The notes: generated from the letters alone by a model not told the origin. Shown: positions 1 to 14,900, counted from the stretch's first letter. The stretch: DNA of 64,000 nt from Rotaria macrura (GCA_900239685.1 OENT01000787.1:1-64000), one strand, 5' to 3'. Translations and numbers: made by a program.

Positions 1-491
1 ATTTATTTTTAAAAAATAAAGATAAATTAATCATTTATCTTTAAAAAGTAAAGTAATAGTAAATGACCACCCCTATATGTAAGGGGTTTCGCAAAAATTT
101 ATATTTCTCAGTTTAAAACAGAAATTCGTACTGGTAATCTTATGAATTAGTTGATATATTTTCATAATAAACGATACTTGTGCACATTCTAGTTGGAGAA
201 CTTAGATCACAACTACTAATCATTGACTGTGAGTGCATATTTATTGCAAGCGAGAATATTTGGAGATGCGATTTTCACTTATCTATCGAAGAATTGCAAC
301 ACAATGAACATAGGAAAATTGTAAAGTTTTCTTCAAAAACTATCGATAAACTTACCTAAGTTACAATCTATACTCAATCATGCTATGGATTTAAACGAAT
401 CAGAACTCTTACTTCTGCTTAAATTTCTTTGAAGACGATGTCTCATAGACTGATTTATGTTAGTTGTAAAAGAAATATAAAAAGTTCTTAC

Positions 492-3400
492 TGAAGCCAT
501 TGGTATGCCAGCATCGATTGTAGTTGTAAGTAATACTGGCATGAGTTCTTCCAATTCAACATTCGCTAATGGTACGATAACACGTGGTGGTCGTGCTGGT
601 TCCTGTAATTCTTGCTCTGGTTTAGCCGATGGTTCAACATGATCCAGTTTACGGAATTTCTCCGGCGGAACAAATGGTTGAAGATCAACACCGGGTATAA
701 TTTCGAGTGGTCGTCGTTTGCCTTCTGGATGATCCAAATCACGGAATTTATCCTGTGGAAGAAAACCACGATCATCAACACCTGGTTTATCCGGTATAAC
801 ATTTATTGAGCAGATTGTCGAATCTTGACCAGCTGGGTTAGTTGCAATGACGCGATAATCACCAATATCATGTGGACGAGCATCATCAATTTGTAGTAGA
901 ACTTGTTTCGACGGTATATCATAACGTGTACGAAGACGATTTGATGCTGGCAGTGGTTCATTATTTTTCAACCAAACAAACTAAAACAAGTATAAGAAAT
1001 AAAGATATACTAATGTATAAGTTAGATCTCACGTTAGGTCTTGGTTTTCCAGTGATGGTTGCTTGAATTAGTACAGGTGAACCGTCGTTTACATGTACAC
1101 TCTTTAGAGGTACGACAACTTTTGGTGGTTCCATATGTGCCATATCAGATTTGGATGGTGGCGGAGCTTTCAGTTCTAATTGCGCAAAGTGTTCTGGTTG
1201 TATAAATGGTCGTTTATCGATTCCGGCGACTGGTCGAATAGTTAATTTACATGTCGTTTCATCGCTACCCGATGGATTGGTTGCACGAACAGTGTATGTG
1301 CCCGTATCATCAGGTCGAGAAGCAAGAATTTGCAAGGTTAATATCTTGGTGTAGATGTCATATTTCGTTGTATATCGATTGCCTTCAAGAAGAGGTTGAC
1401 CATTCTTATGCCAAGTGAACTACGAATTAAGATGAAGTATAATTCGGTTACATGTGACAAAAGAATTTATGGAAGAAAACGAAATTGTGGCAACATCAAA
1501 AACTCTTGTGAACCAGTCAAGATTGTGTTAGAGAGTGAAGTGATGGAAGGGTTTTTCTTCGTATTTTGCAGCAGGATTTTGTCGTTTGAATGTGCTTACT
1601 AAAGTGATGTCCTCTGTATCAAAATGTAACTGTATAAATACATAGATTAGTACGTATGCTTCATCACAAACTTGCTCACATTGATCGTATGAGATTCTTC
1701 GTATAAACGTGATCACTGAGATGTTATGTCACTGTTAATAGTATCTAATAGTTCCTATCATATATGATAATTTCTTTTCTAATCGTATCTATCAAATTAA
1801 TTTCAATTATTTCTCCTCTATGGATAATTTTCATTTCGGTTTATTTTATGACACAAGTCACGTCACATAATTTCTAAATATTTTACTTTAATTAATGTGG
1901 TCCATACATTCGAACAAACTTCATCAATATATGAGTGAATTCTGAACGATTCATAAACGTTAGACATACATTTCAGCTCGTTTTAAGATTTACTGGTGAA
2001 CTATATATGATACAGACAAATACCACGTGCTTAATATCCCTCATTCATATATGCATGACAGTTTTATGTGCATTACGTCAAACAAAGTGAAACGAAATCG
2101 AACGACTGTTTGCTCAAGGGGAGAAGAACAATGTGTCGAAGTCTTACTGAAGCCATCGGAACACCCGCATCGATTGTAGTTGTGAATATAACTGGCATGA
2201 GTTCATCTAGTTGAACATTAGCTAATGGTACGATCACGCGTGGTGGTCGTGCTGGTTCCACGATTTCTGATTCAGGTGTTTCCATCGGTTCTACATGGTC
2301 TAATTTACGGAATTTCTCCGGTGGAACAAATGGTTGCACATCAACGCCTGGTTTAATTTCTAATGGTCGTCGTTTTCCTTCAGGATTATCCAAATCACGG
2401 AATTTATCCTGTGGAACGAATGGTCGATCGTCAACACCTGGTTTGTCAGGTACAACATTTAATACGCAAGCAGTTGAATCTTCACCAGCTGGATTTTTAG
2501 CAATAACGCGATATTCACCGATATCACTTGGACGAACATCATTAATTTGTAGAAGAACTTGCTTCGATGGTATATCATAACGTGTACGAAGACGATTTGA
2601 TGCTGGCAATGGTTTATTGTCCTTCAACCAAACAAACTAAAAAGAAAGAAAAAATGCAATTAAGGCAATCATTCTTTCTATTTAAATCTTACGTCTGGTC
2701 TTGGTTTTCCAGTAATAGTAGCTTGTAGAAGAACAGGGGAACCATCGTTAACTTGTGTGTTTTGTAATGGCACGATAACTTTCGGTGGTTCCATGTGTGC
2801 CATATCGGCTTTCGATGGTGGTGGAGCTTTCAGTTCCAATTGTACAAAGTGTTCTGGTTGTATGAATGGTGTTTTATCGATTCCGGCAACTGGTTTTATT
2901 GTCAATTTACATGTTGTTTCGTCACTGCCTGATGGATTTGTTGCACGAACAGTGTATGTGCCCGTATCATCAGGTCGAGAAGCAAGAATTTGTAAGGTTA
3001 ATGTCTTGGTGTAGATGTCATATTTCGTTGTATATCGATTGCCTTCAAGAAGAGGTTGACCATTCTTATGCCAAGTGAACTACAACGAAGGAATCAATTG
3101 TTATTGACATGCTTGGCAAGAAAATAAAGAGAGAAAAAGCTTCGTCTCCGTGTTAAATTAATAATGAAGATTTACTCAAATGATTCATAATCTATCGACA
3201 TAGAATACCTTACGTTCAAACTTATGAATTTATTAGCTGGTGCTGATGAGAAAGGTGCCGTGTCAGTGGTCTGTATGCATGCTTCACGTGTGAAATCATG
3301 TTGATAAACTTTACGTAGCAAAGTGGAGACTCAAAACTAGCTGAACTATGGATATCATACAATGCGTTGTTCACATTAGACAAGCAGGCAGATTGTTTCC

Positions 3401-5976
3401 ATATGTTTTGACAGTAGAAGCATTGAATAGATGTTTTTTTTTCTGATCTTTTTCTATCAGTTCAACTTATGTGGATTTGTTATTCTGCTAAACTTTCGAA
3501 CTAATATTCCTATTAAAATTTTCTTTCGTTGATTTCTATAAAAGAGTCTGATATTATAAAGAGCAATTAAGCTTTATTTATATCATCGTGATTATTCTTA
3601 ACTGTTGCCGTTAGTTCAGAGTAAGGATTTTACAACTTCTATACGATACAGCTACATAAATAACTTCTAAAAGATTCAAATGATTGAACACAACATTATA
3701 TAAACGCATGGATATGCTTCCCGTCTGATACTTTTTTAAATATTCGTGGAACCTGATTCATTCCTGTGTTAAGCGCTCTTTCGCCCGTATCTATGAATCT
3801 ACTGAGGCTTGCCAAATATAGAAATCCTGAATTTATTGCAAATTCCATGATCTTTTCGAAGACTGCCGCAAAATAGGAAACAAATAATACGCCTCCACTA
3901 AAATAATTTCAATGAATTCGAATTATCAGCTTACAGATGTTATGAAGTGTGAATTTAATTTTCTTGATCCTTCGTCTTCAAATAGAACTGAGCTAATACA
4001 AAGTTTCACTCGTTGAGAAGAGAACAAAAAATAATACTTACTGAAGCCATCGGAACACCCGCATCGATTGTAGTTGTGAATATAACTGGCATGAGTTCTT
4101 CCATTTCAACATTAGCTAATGGTACGATCACGCGTGGTGGTCGTGCTGGTTCTATAATTTCGGCTTGGGGTGTCTCCATTGGCTCAACATGATCCAATTT
4201 ACGGAATTTCTCCGGTGAAACAAACGGTTGCATATCGACACCGGGTTTAATTTCTAGTGGTCGTCGTTTTCCTTCAGGATGATCCAAATTACGGAACTTA
4301 TCCTGTGGTACATACGCTCGGTCATCGACACCCGGTTTATCAGGTACAACACTTAATGCACACACGGTCGAATCTTCACCGGCTGGATTTTTAGCGATGA
4401 CTAGATATTCGCCAATATCTTGGGGTCGAACATCGTTGATTTGTAGTAGAACTTGTTTCGACGGTATGTCATAACGTGTACGAAGACGATTCGAAGCAGC
4501 CAATGGTTTGTTATCTTTCAACCAAACAAACTAAAACAAGTATAAGAAATAGACGGTTCAATGTACTACAATAGATTGAATTCGTACGTTAGGTCTTGGC
4601 TTTCCAGTAATAGTAGCTTGCAGAAGAACAGGTGAACCATCATTAACTTGTACACTTTGTAAAGGAACGACGACTTTCGGTGGTTCCATATGTGCCATAT
4701 CATCTTTTGTCGGTGGTGGAGCTTTGAGTTCCAATTGTGCGAAACGTTCCGGTTGTACGAACGGTCTTGTATCGATGCCAGCTACAGGTCGAATAGTTAG
4801 TTTACAGCTTGTTTCATCGCTACCAGATGGATTTGCTACATGAACTCTATACGTGCCTTGATCATCTGGGCGAGCAGCAAGAACTTGTAATGTTAATGTC
4901 TTGGTATAAATATCATATTTAGTCGTAAATCGGTTGCCTTCATGAAGTGGTTGACCATTTTTGAACCAAGTGAACTATGTATAAAGAAAATTCGATTTGA
5001 TTGCATCATTTTATTTGAAGAACGAATGAAAACTATGAGCTTGGATTAACATTAAAATCAGAAAGAAATGATTTACTATCAGTTGAGTGAACGCTTGTAT
5101 GAAACTATTCTAAATGAACAATAGCTTGTTCTCTTTTAATAGAAATATTTTGTTAGAAAGTTTTTAAAAGGGACTTCATTAAGCAGTTGTTTAGAAAACA
5201 AACGATGTGTGTTTCATGAAAGATACTTTGAAATATTTGTTTTAACTTCAAATTGAACATAGGCACAAACATAGTTTTGGGTGTTCGACAACGAGCTATA
5301 AAGTGCTTAACATTGGTTTTTTTTTGTGAAAATAAATTCCTCGTTCAAAGTATATTTGATCATTAGATAAATTTTAATCGATTCACTATCATATTAGATT
5401 ATTTTTTAAGATAACGTCTCAAATTAAAAAAAAATATGAAACTCTGTTAAGAACTCTTCGTTTCAGGGAAAAACGTGTAAAGCTTACTGATGCCATCGGA
5501 ACACCAGCATCAATGGTCGTTGTTAAAATAACAGGCATGAGTTCCTCTAGTTCAACATTAGTTAATGGTGTAATGACGCGTGGTGGGCGTGCTGGTTCCA
5601 CGAGTTCAGCTTGGGGTGTTTCCATCGGTTCTACGTGATCTAATTTACGGAATTTATCCGGTGAAACAAACGGTTGCATATCGACACCGGGTATGATTTC
5701 GAGTGGTCGTCGTTTTCCTTCAGGATGATCCAAATTACGAAATTTGTCTTGTGGAAGATACGCTCGGTCATCAACACCCGGTTTATCAGGTACAACACTT
5801 AATGCACACACGGTTGAATCTTCACCGGCTGGATTTTTAGCAATGACAACATATTCACCAATGTCATGTGGACGAACATCATTGATTTGTAGTAGAACTT
5901 GTTTCGACGGTATGTCATAACGTGTACGAAGACGATTCGAAGCAGCCAATGGTTTGTTATCTTTCAACCAAACAAA
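492..5976 (-). repeat. Tandem two-exon modules encoding Ig17 to Ig24
   Basis: Four 489-bp exons (5976-5488, 4530-4042, 2636-2148, 980-492) alternate with three 387-bp exons (4974-4588, 3079-2693, 1419-1033). All are phase 0 at both ends, so whole modules can be added without frame change. Each 489-bp exon starts F(V)WLK(D/N)N and ends GxPMAS. It carries a second-half Ig, a linker with two PGVD..xF motifs and a first-half Ig. Each 387-bp exon starts FTW(H/F)KNGQPL and ends TGKPRP(N/D). Module spacing is about 1.45-1.9 kb, with a 55-60 bp intron inside each pair and a 0.5-1.0 kb intron between pairs. Parts of neighbouring modules are identical, introns included. Confidence 0.9.
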
Positions 5977-8900
5977 CTAAAACAAGTATAAGAAATAGAC
6001 GGTTCAATGTACTACAATAGATTGAATTCGTACGTTAGGTCTTGGCTTTCCAGTAATAGTAGCTTGCAGAAGAACAGGTGAACCATCATTAACTTGTACA
6101 CTTTGTAAAGGAACGACGACTTTCGGTGGTTCCATATGTGCCATATCATCTTTTGTCGGTGGTGGAGCTTTGAGTTCCAATTGTGCGAAGCGTTCTGGCT
6201 GTACGTAAGGAGTTGTATCGACACCTGCTTGAGCTGGAGTAGGTCGACCATAAGGAAGATCAAACGCAGCAAATTTCTCAGGTGGTACAAAAGCTAGAAA
6301 AAAAATATATGCTCATTTAACAATGAAGAGGTTTTAAGAAATAATTGTCAAACCCTTTGTGTCTATTGCTGGACCGAATGCAACGTCGACATTCGTTTGA
6401 GTTTGATCTTGGCCAAGTGGATTCTTAGCAAGAAGAACATAAGTACCAGCATCGTCTGGTCGAGCACCGTTAATCTGTAATAGAACTGTTTTAGTGGGCA
6501 CATCATAATGTGACCAAAATCGATTGGATTCTTGCAATGGTTGTTTGTTTTTAAACCATGTAAACTAAGGAAAAAGTGTAAAAGTTAATCTTCAAGTTCA
6601 ATTCTTTTTTCTCAATAGATTACTGTTGGCAATGGATTTCCTTCAACTTTTGCTATGAAGTTGATTGGTTGCCCTTCATTACATTTGATTGGTTTTAAAG
6701 GAACAATCACTTTCGGTGGTGAGCGTGGTTGTTCTTGTTCTTCAGCACTCATTGGTTTTGGTTTAACTTGATCTAATTTTTTCAAACCATCAGGAGTAAG
6801 AAAACTATGCGTATCAACACCTGGTTCAACAAAAACTGTACGCAAAGGTGTTGCTTCTAATGTTCGAAATGCATCCGGTGCCACAAATGCAGTATAATCA
6901 ACAGGTGTCATATCACCACGTACAAGCAATGGAGCTGATGTTGCAGCTCGTGCACCTGTTTTTGGTTGTACAGCAACTACTGTATAGTTTCCTGTAAGAA
7001 GAGACAGATAATGATGATTGAAATCAAACCATATGACATGATACGGTAGGAAATACTTTTGGATTACGCTCGATTGTATTGCACTATCAGCAATTATGAA
7101 AATCTCATCTTTTCCAGTTTCATAAAAGAAAAGATGTTTTGGCTTTTTAGCAACAATACTTTTCTATAATAACGTCACAAATTTTATAAACATATGAAAT
7201 AGAAGAAAAACTGAAGCTAAAAATGAATTTCAAACCATCTATATCGTTGTTAAATATTTATTTGAGTAAAGCAACTCACTCAACTTCTTGAATAATAATC
7301 AGTAGAAAAACGTTCAATGATGTTTTATACTCGGCAACTAAAACTAACTGAGCTCGAATGAAAGGTGAGAATATCTAATCTAATGTCAATATAATCTCAG
7401 AAGAGTCTAAATCGAATAAATATAATCTTAAATTTCTCAATACTATGATTTTGTATTATGTGAAGTAGGATATTAATTTTGTCCGAAAAATAATACAATA
7501 AAATAAAGAGATCATGGATCTATTGGTGTATGACAATGCTTACCTGCATCATGTGGCCAAATATCACTTATTTCTAATACAAGTGTTTCTGATGGAAAAT
7601 CATAATGTGTCTGGAAACGATTCGATTCCATCAATGGTTCACCATTACGAAGCCAAGTAAACTAAAGTAGAAATGTATTTCTTTCATTTAAGTATTCTAT
7701 TGTCAATTCTTTTATTTACTTCTGGTATTGGTCTTCCGCGTATTTTTGTTGTCAATATAACTGGTTGTCTTTCTTGTGCAACAGCTAATTTTAATGGTAC
7801 GATTATTTCTAATGGTATATTGTGTTCATCTTCTGGTACGTATTGTTCATTGGTTGGTTTCGTTTCTAATAAGCGAAATATTTCTCCGCTAACAAATGGT
7901 GATGCATCAACACCCGAACGAAGATCACTTGGTATACGTGGTTTAAATTCTAATGTTGAAAATTTATCATAGGGTACATAACCGGTTTGATCGATTTTCG
8001 ATACTGGTACAATGGTCAATTCAGTTCTCGTACGATCTTGACCAGCTGGATTTTCTGCAATTAATTCATATGTACCCGAATCATCAGGTCGACTAGCAAA
8101 TATTGGTAGAAAACAACGTTTCGTTAACATATCATAATGTGGTGTAACACGATTGGATGCCATCAATGGTTGATTATTATGTACCCAAGTGAATTGTGGT
8201 AATGGATAACCTTCAACTTGCGTTGTTAATAGAACTGTTTCACCTTCGCATGCTTTTATTGGACGAAGTGGTGTGAGAATTCTCGGTGGTGATATTGGCA
8301 TGACAGCATCACTATCTTCACCACCAACAAGTGCTGATGGATGTTTAATATGTTGTTCATCAAATGGCCGAAAAAGTTCTTGATTAAAGAAACTTGTGTG
8401 ATCAACCCCACTTGTTGTCGTATCGGGCTTGAATAAAGGTTTTTCTAATTTTTCGAATGCTGTTTGTGGTACAAATGAACGCTGGTCAATTTTCGGTTGA
8501 TTTATATCAACAGTAACTTCACATGATGTTTCTTCTTGTCCCAATGGATTTTGTGCAACTAAACGGTATACACCTGAATCATCTTCACGTGCACCTGCTA
8601 CAGTCAAAAAGATTGTCTTCGATGGTATATCATAATGTGTACGAAAACGATTTCCTTCTGACAATGGATGATTATTTTTAAACCATGAAAATTGTGGTTG
8701 TGGTTTGCCTTGAATTTGAGCTGATAAAACAACTGGTTGGTTTTCAACAGCTTGAATATTACGAAGTGGGACGATTATGGTTGGTTTGAATTGTTCAGTT
8801 GGTTCTTCTTCTGCATGTTTTTGTGTCTTAATTTCTAATTGTCGTAATTTTGTAAAATCAACAAGTGGACTTTCGTCAACCCCACTTGTTTCTTGAATAA

Positions 8901-11900
8901 AACGTGGTTGATAGCCTTGTTCAAGACGAGCAAATTTCTCTGACGGTATGAATGATTGGTCACGTACTGATGGTAAACTTGATACACGAAGTGTAGCCGA
9001 TGTAGTAGCCTCGCCGGATTTATTATTAGCTTGAACGGTATAAACGCCCGAGTCATGTGGCCGAGCATTGTTGATTTGTAAAATAATCAATTTCGACGGA
9101 ATATCATAATAAGTTGTGAAACGAGATGAAGCTACTAATGGTTCATCATCTTTAAACCATGTAAACTTGAAACGAAAACAAGAGAATGTAGACGAACGAA
9201 AAAAAAACCGAGATAGAAAAATTAGATTTAGCAATAAAAGTAGACTGATTTTAGTGTCGATTGAGAGAGTGACTAGAACTAATAAACATCACTGAAGTCT
9301 ATAGGTAGTTATTCGATAGACTAAAAAAGAAGAAACGTTCAAATGATTTGTCTTAGTGTGTTCTAAAAAGCGTATCATGATAGTTGTTATCAGAAGAAGT
9401 TTTCCATTCAGTTTCGAGTATTCAGCTGAAAATCAAACGTTACAAATTTGTGACTTACAATTGTGCTCAAATACATATGTTAGCATGGTCTTAGAATATC
9501 TTAACATTTTTAACCGAAGAAGAATATTTCTTAATTGAGACATTTACTAGTAGAGACAAAATCATTTGCCTTAGATAAATAATAAAAAAAACGAGTTACA
9601 CTTAAAATTCAATACATAGACAAAAGAAAAGATGTTCTCAATGGAAACTGTTCAGAATAATCTAAGTTTCATACGTATTTATAGGCAAAATATCAGGTTA
9701 GAAAGATTCTGATTGAATTATTTGTTGAATAACTAAACATGAATCGTCATATTTTCAGGCGAAAAGCTCAAGCATTAGGAAAATTGACATGTTTTTGCTT
9801 AATTTCATTGATAATTAGCTGTGAATTCATAGATATTGCCGATGAGTCTACGATGGATTATTATTGGATGATCAATATTGTACACGATTTTTAATATGAA
9901 CAATGAACTCAAATATTTTAGCATCACTGGAGCCTATGATCCATCGATTTGTTTATGTACAGGCTCACAAGAAAACTTGACAAATTGAAGAACAATCTTC
10001 GTCTAATCTGTGCACGTAGTTGAACGTTTTGCGTTAGTTTTAGTTTTTTCTAAAACGGTACAAACTCTTATGAAGTAATAATCTTTAATTTTATCATCGG
10101 TTAACATTTTCCATGGGTATTTTTCAGTATATAAGTGCATACAACAATTGAAAAAAGTCTCTCATACAGTTGAGCTCTAGTGCAGTATTTATAGTAAACA
10201 CATATAGGCTTCACAATATATATCAATAGATACTATACGTTGAAACCAATGTTTTAGGTCGTTAAAGACTTTTTTTTGTTTCGGAATACTGATGATAGAA
10301 ATTGTTGAAAAGTTATCGAACTAATCGTAAGTAACATTATTCTGCTTTCGTTCCTACGTCTGGCATTCTCCTTTTGAATTTAACTCTCAATCTTGGTTTT
10401 CCATCGATGGTAATTATTTCAATGTTACAGATATCTTAGGAATAATGATATAGATTCATACATGATGTATGGAACTTACATTTGGCATTGGAGTTCCATC
10501 AATTTTTGCTGTTAAAACAACTGGTGCACCCTCTTGCGCCTCAATTGGTTGAAGTGGTGTTAAAACAGTAGGTGCTTTTAATACTTCCTCAATATCATAC
10601 GGTTGTTTTACTTGAAACGACGGAATTTCTAATAGGCGTATTTTGTCTAAATTAATAAGTGGTGTTTCATCAACACCACCGAATTCATTCAATGGTCGTC
10701 GAGTCAATTGTACTTGATCAAACACAGCAAAACGGTCAGGTTGAGAAACATACGATGTTAAATCAACACCAGCTTGAACTGGTACTTGTTTTGCTTGATT
10801 TTGTGGATGTTCTAATTGTCTGAAAACGTCCATTGGTATAAATGATGATTGATCAATCTTCGGTGCACCAACAATTTGCAATGCAGCTGATGAATATTGA
10901 AGCTTTTAAGAATGAAGAACAAAAGTAGAGATTTTTTTGTTTTCTAAACTGAAACAGAATTGAAAACTCACTTGTGGACCATTCGATGCTAACAATGTAT
11001 AGATTCCCGTATCATTTTCACGTACACCATTTATTGTCAATGTGACACGTTTGCTAGGTAAATCATAATTTGTCACAAAACGATGACTTTCACTCAATGG
11101 TAATTGATCTTTAAGCCAGGTAAATGTTGGCATTGGACTACCTTCAACAGTAGCATGTAAAACTACTGTAACACCATCTGGTGATTGAACTGATTTTAAT
11201 GGTGTCAAAATACGCGCCGGTACTTGAATGACAGTTTCGTCAGTATGATTTTGTGGAGCTCGCTTTTGAGGTATGTCGAATTGTGCAAACAAGTCCGGAT
11301 TAACAAATGGTGTATCATCAACACCTCTAGTTCCAGGAACATTTGCTTGTTTTAATGCTGCTGCACGTTCAATATTTGCAAAGGCTTGAGCTGGAACAAA
11401 TGCCGTATCATCAATTGGTGTCATGCTCGGTACAACATTGAGACGAGCATCACTTCGTACTTCACCAGCTGGATTATGTGCTATCAATGTATAAACGGCA
11501 CTATCATCTGGTCGAGTACTGTCAAGACGAATCCATGCTGTTTTTGATGGAATATCATAGTTTGTTGTTACACGAGTTGATGCTGGTATTTCAGCACCAT
11601 TCTTAAGCCATGTCAACTGCAATGAAACAGTAGATATTAGTTCGAAATAGAGATGATTCGCACATGGCTCAACACTTTGTTTTTCATCCTTGATTGTTTG
11701 CGGCGATGAAATTCTAATTTAATAAAGTTTTTTATGTGAAGTCTTCATAAAAATGACTCACTTATGAATCATTTACGAGTTCAAGTTTTGTGCCCTGAAT
11801 GCATTGAAATAGGTACGAACATTCTTCCAAATCTGTTACTAAGACTGCATGTAGTCAAAAGGAAAAACAATCATCGATATTTCTCGTTAGAAATCGATTA

Positions 11901-14900
11901 GCATTCAGATCTTCTCTACTCAGTTGTAGAAAGTACTAGAAATATATTCGTAAGGCTATGTCTTCTATAGTTGACAATGATTCGATGGTAATTATTATCC
12001 ATCTTGATGATCAAATGATTCATAAGATGAAATGTCAAGAATCACCGTCAAGAAGCTTTTATCATCGTCATTCAAAGATCTTTTTATTATGAAAAGAAAT
12101 TGATAGTGTTTTAGCAAAGATGTTCAACATGAATTCTTCCTTGACTTACTACTGCATCCCTAGAAGATTTACTAAATAGATTTCGATGTTAATGTAATCT
12201 TTTTTCTCTAAGTACTGATTTATTTTTCATGCTTGTGTACTATAGTTAAGCATTGGTACTTATTAATCATGACCTATAGTCGTAACGATGAGGATCTTTT
12301 TTCTTTATGATTCTCACGTGTTCAGGATACGAACAAAGTAGTCGACATCACAAGAACTCTTTATTACAGTATACATTCATTTCAATTCGATTTTTTTAAA
12401 ATACCTGTGGAACAGGAAAACCATCAATGATAGCAACTAATGCAACAGGTTTTCCTTCATGAACTTGTGTATTCTTCAACGGTTGCATAACTCTTGGTTC
12501 TCGTGTGATTTCTAGTTCATCATACTTTGGTTTAGTAACTGGCTTCCGTTCGAATTGTAGAAATAAATCGGGATTAACATAGTTTGATGTGTCCACAACT
12601 GGTCCTACATCAACCTCCTTTTTCGTTGCTGGTGCTTCTAAGTATTTAAATGCTTGTGGATTAACATAAGAACTTTCATCAACGGTTGGTCCATGGTCAT
12701 CAACTCTTTGTTGTGGTGGAGCTTCAATATAACGAAATGCTTGTAAATTGACATATGAACTTTCATCAACTGCTGGTCCTTCTGGTGCACGATCAGCCTC
12801 CTTCGGACGATCGAGCCAACGAAAAGCTTCTTGCGGTACAATAGGTCGTGTATCGATAGATGGTCCTTCATCAACTTGGCGTGGTTCCGAAGGTCGTTCT
12901 AAATATTTAAATACGTCTGGATGAACTAACGGTGTTGTATCGATAGCTGGTGTTGTATCACGCGCACGTGGTGCAACTCGTCGTTCCAAATAGCGAAAGG
13001 CGTCAGGATTGACGATCGGTGTTTCATCAATCAACGGGCCATCATCTTGAGGTTTTTTCACTGGTTTACGTTCTGAAAAAAAGTTTATTCATATTTGAAA
13101 ATAGATGTGCATATACAGATCCAATCAAGTTTACCTAAGTATCTAAATGCTTCAGGATTAACTATTGATGATTCGTCAATACTTGATTCAACTTTTTCCA
13201 CCTTCTTTGGTATTTCTTTTCGTTCCAAATATAGAAATGCGGTCAAATCGACTTGTGGTGTTTCATCAACTAATGGACCTATATCTTGAACTTTTTTAAC
13301 TTTAGATGCTTCGACTTTTCGTTCTAAATATCTAAATGCTTCTGGTGTTATGATAGGTGTTTCATCGATGGATGCACGAGCATCAGTATCTTTTTTTATT
13401 TTTGTAGCTTGTCGAGCTTCCAAATGACGAATTCCTTCAAGATCAACTATGGGTCGATCGTCAATAATGATATGATCGTCAACTTGTTTTGATGCCTTTT
13501 TACCTTCCAAATAACGAAATGATTCAAGATTGACGTATGCTTCACTAAAAGAAAAGGATAAATTTTTCTTTTGAGCTAGTATTTGAACTCAAATAAGCGT
13601 AGAATATAAGAAATTATCGAAATTTAAAGATTTTCTTTTGTATTAATGCTCTTCAATCTGTGTTAATAATGTGACAGCTTGAATGCAAATATGTAGAACA
13701 CATATGTCGTGTTTAGTTTGACTATTTTCATACAAGATAGACGACGTAGACATTTCTAACAGACGATAATTACCTTCCAAGGATAAAATTATCGATGTAT
13801 TTTATATAAATATTGTTATCTCATTGATGTGATAAATTATTTTGACATCTTTTTTCTTAATGATTATTTCTTCCATTTACTTATCGACTTAATTGACACA
13901 GTGACTGCCTCTAAGCCCACACTATGATTAATTGGACAGAAATAATAATGTGTAGAGTATCTTTTTTTGTGTTGATTGTTGAGATTCGCATGATGCACTA
14001 TCAGAAATATCTATGTTTGAAAAGAAAGTACTATGTGATGAAATTATTAAGACTAGTTTATTGATTTTGAAATCATCATTGATATTCAATAATCAACTTC
14101 ATATTTACTAAATGCTAACTGAAATTCGATCTATCATCTGTTAAGGCTGTTAATTTCAACTCGAGTACAGTCATCATAAAATAGTAATCAAAATATATAC
14201 GTAGTTTTCATAATATGACTTCTATGTAAAATCTACTATTTCGACCATAGCTATTTTGTACATCTTAATAGGATCAAGAAAAATAACTAGTAGGAAACAC
14301 AACTAACAGTTAGATAAAATCTGTCTCTGATCATAAGCAATGCAATGGTTGAAGAATTTAACTAAAAACGTCTTTTCTTCTAATTGTGAACATCAGATAT
14401 TTTAGCATAATTACCTTTCAACTCCACTCTTTACTTGGTCATCTTTATGAGTTGTAATACGTTGCTTGTTTTCTGGTGTCAAATATTTGAAAGCATCGGT
14501 TTCAACATATGATCGTTGATCGACTTTTGTTTCTGGTACAATTTGTAGGGTAGCTGTACTTCGATCCGAATTTAACGGATTATCAACAATGCAAGTATAA
14601 TATCCTTGATCATCCTTGGATACATCAGTTATACGTAAAACACCTGTTTTTGTTGGTTGATCAAAATATGTTGTAAAACGTGTTCCAGCCATTAGCGGTT
14701 TATTATCTTTTAACCAAGCGATCTTGAAGATAACAAATAGTAAATTAATATTAAAATAGTTTGTATTCTGTTTTTGGAGAATCTTACTTTTGGCTTTGGA
14801 GTTCCTTCAACTTGACAAGTGAATTGTGCAACACCACCTTCTATGACAGAAATACTAGCTGGTGTTCGAAGTATTTTTGCTGGCTTTTGTTGTGAAGTCG

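Noticed and set aside
2757-3014. Plus-strand open frames opposite the Ig exons (also near 1151, 7673 and 23471)
   Set aside because: They are antisense shadows of conserved minus-strand Ig or repeat exons, with no splice partners and cysteine-rich, family-less translations.
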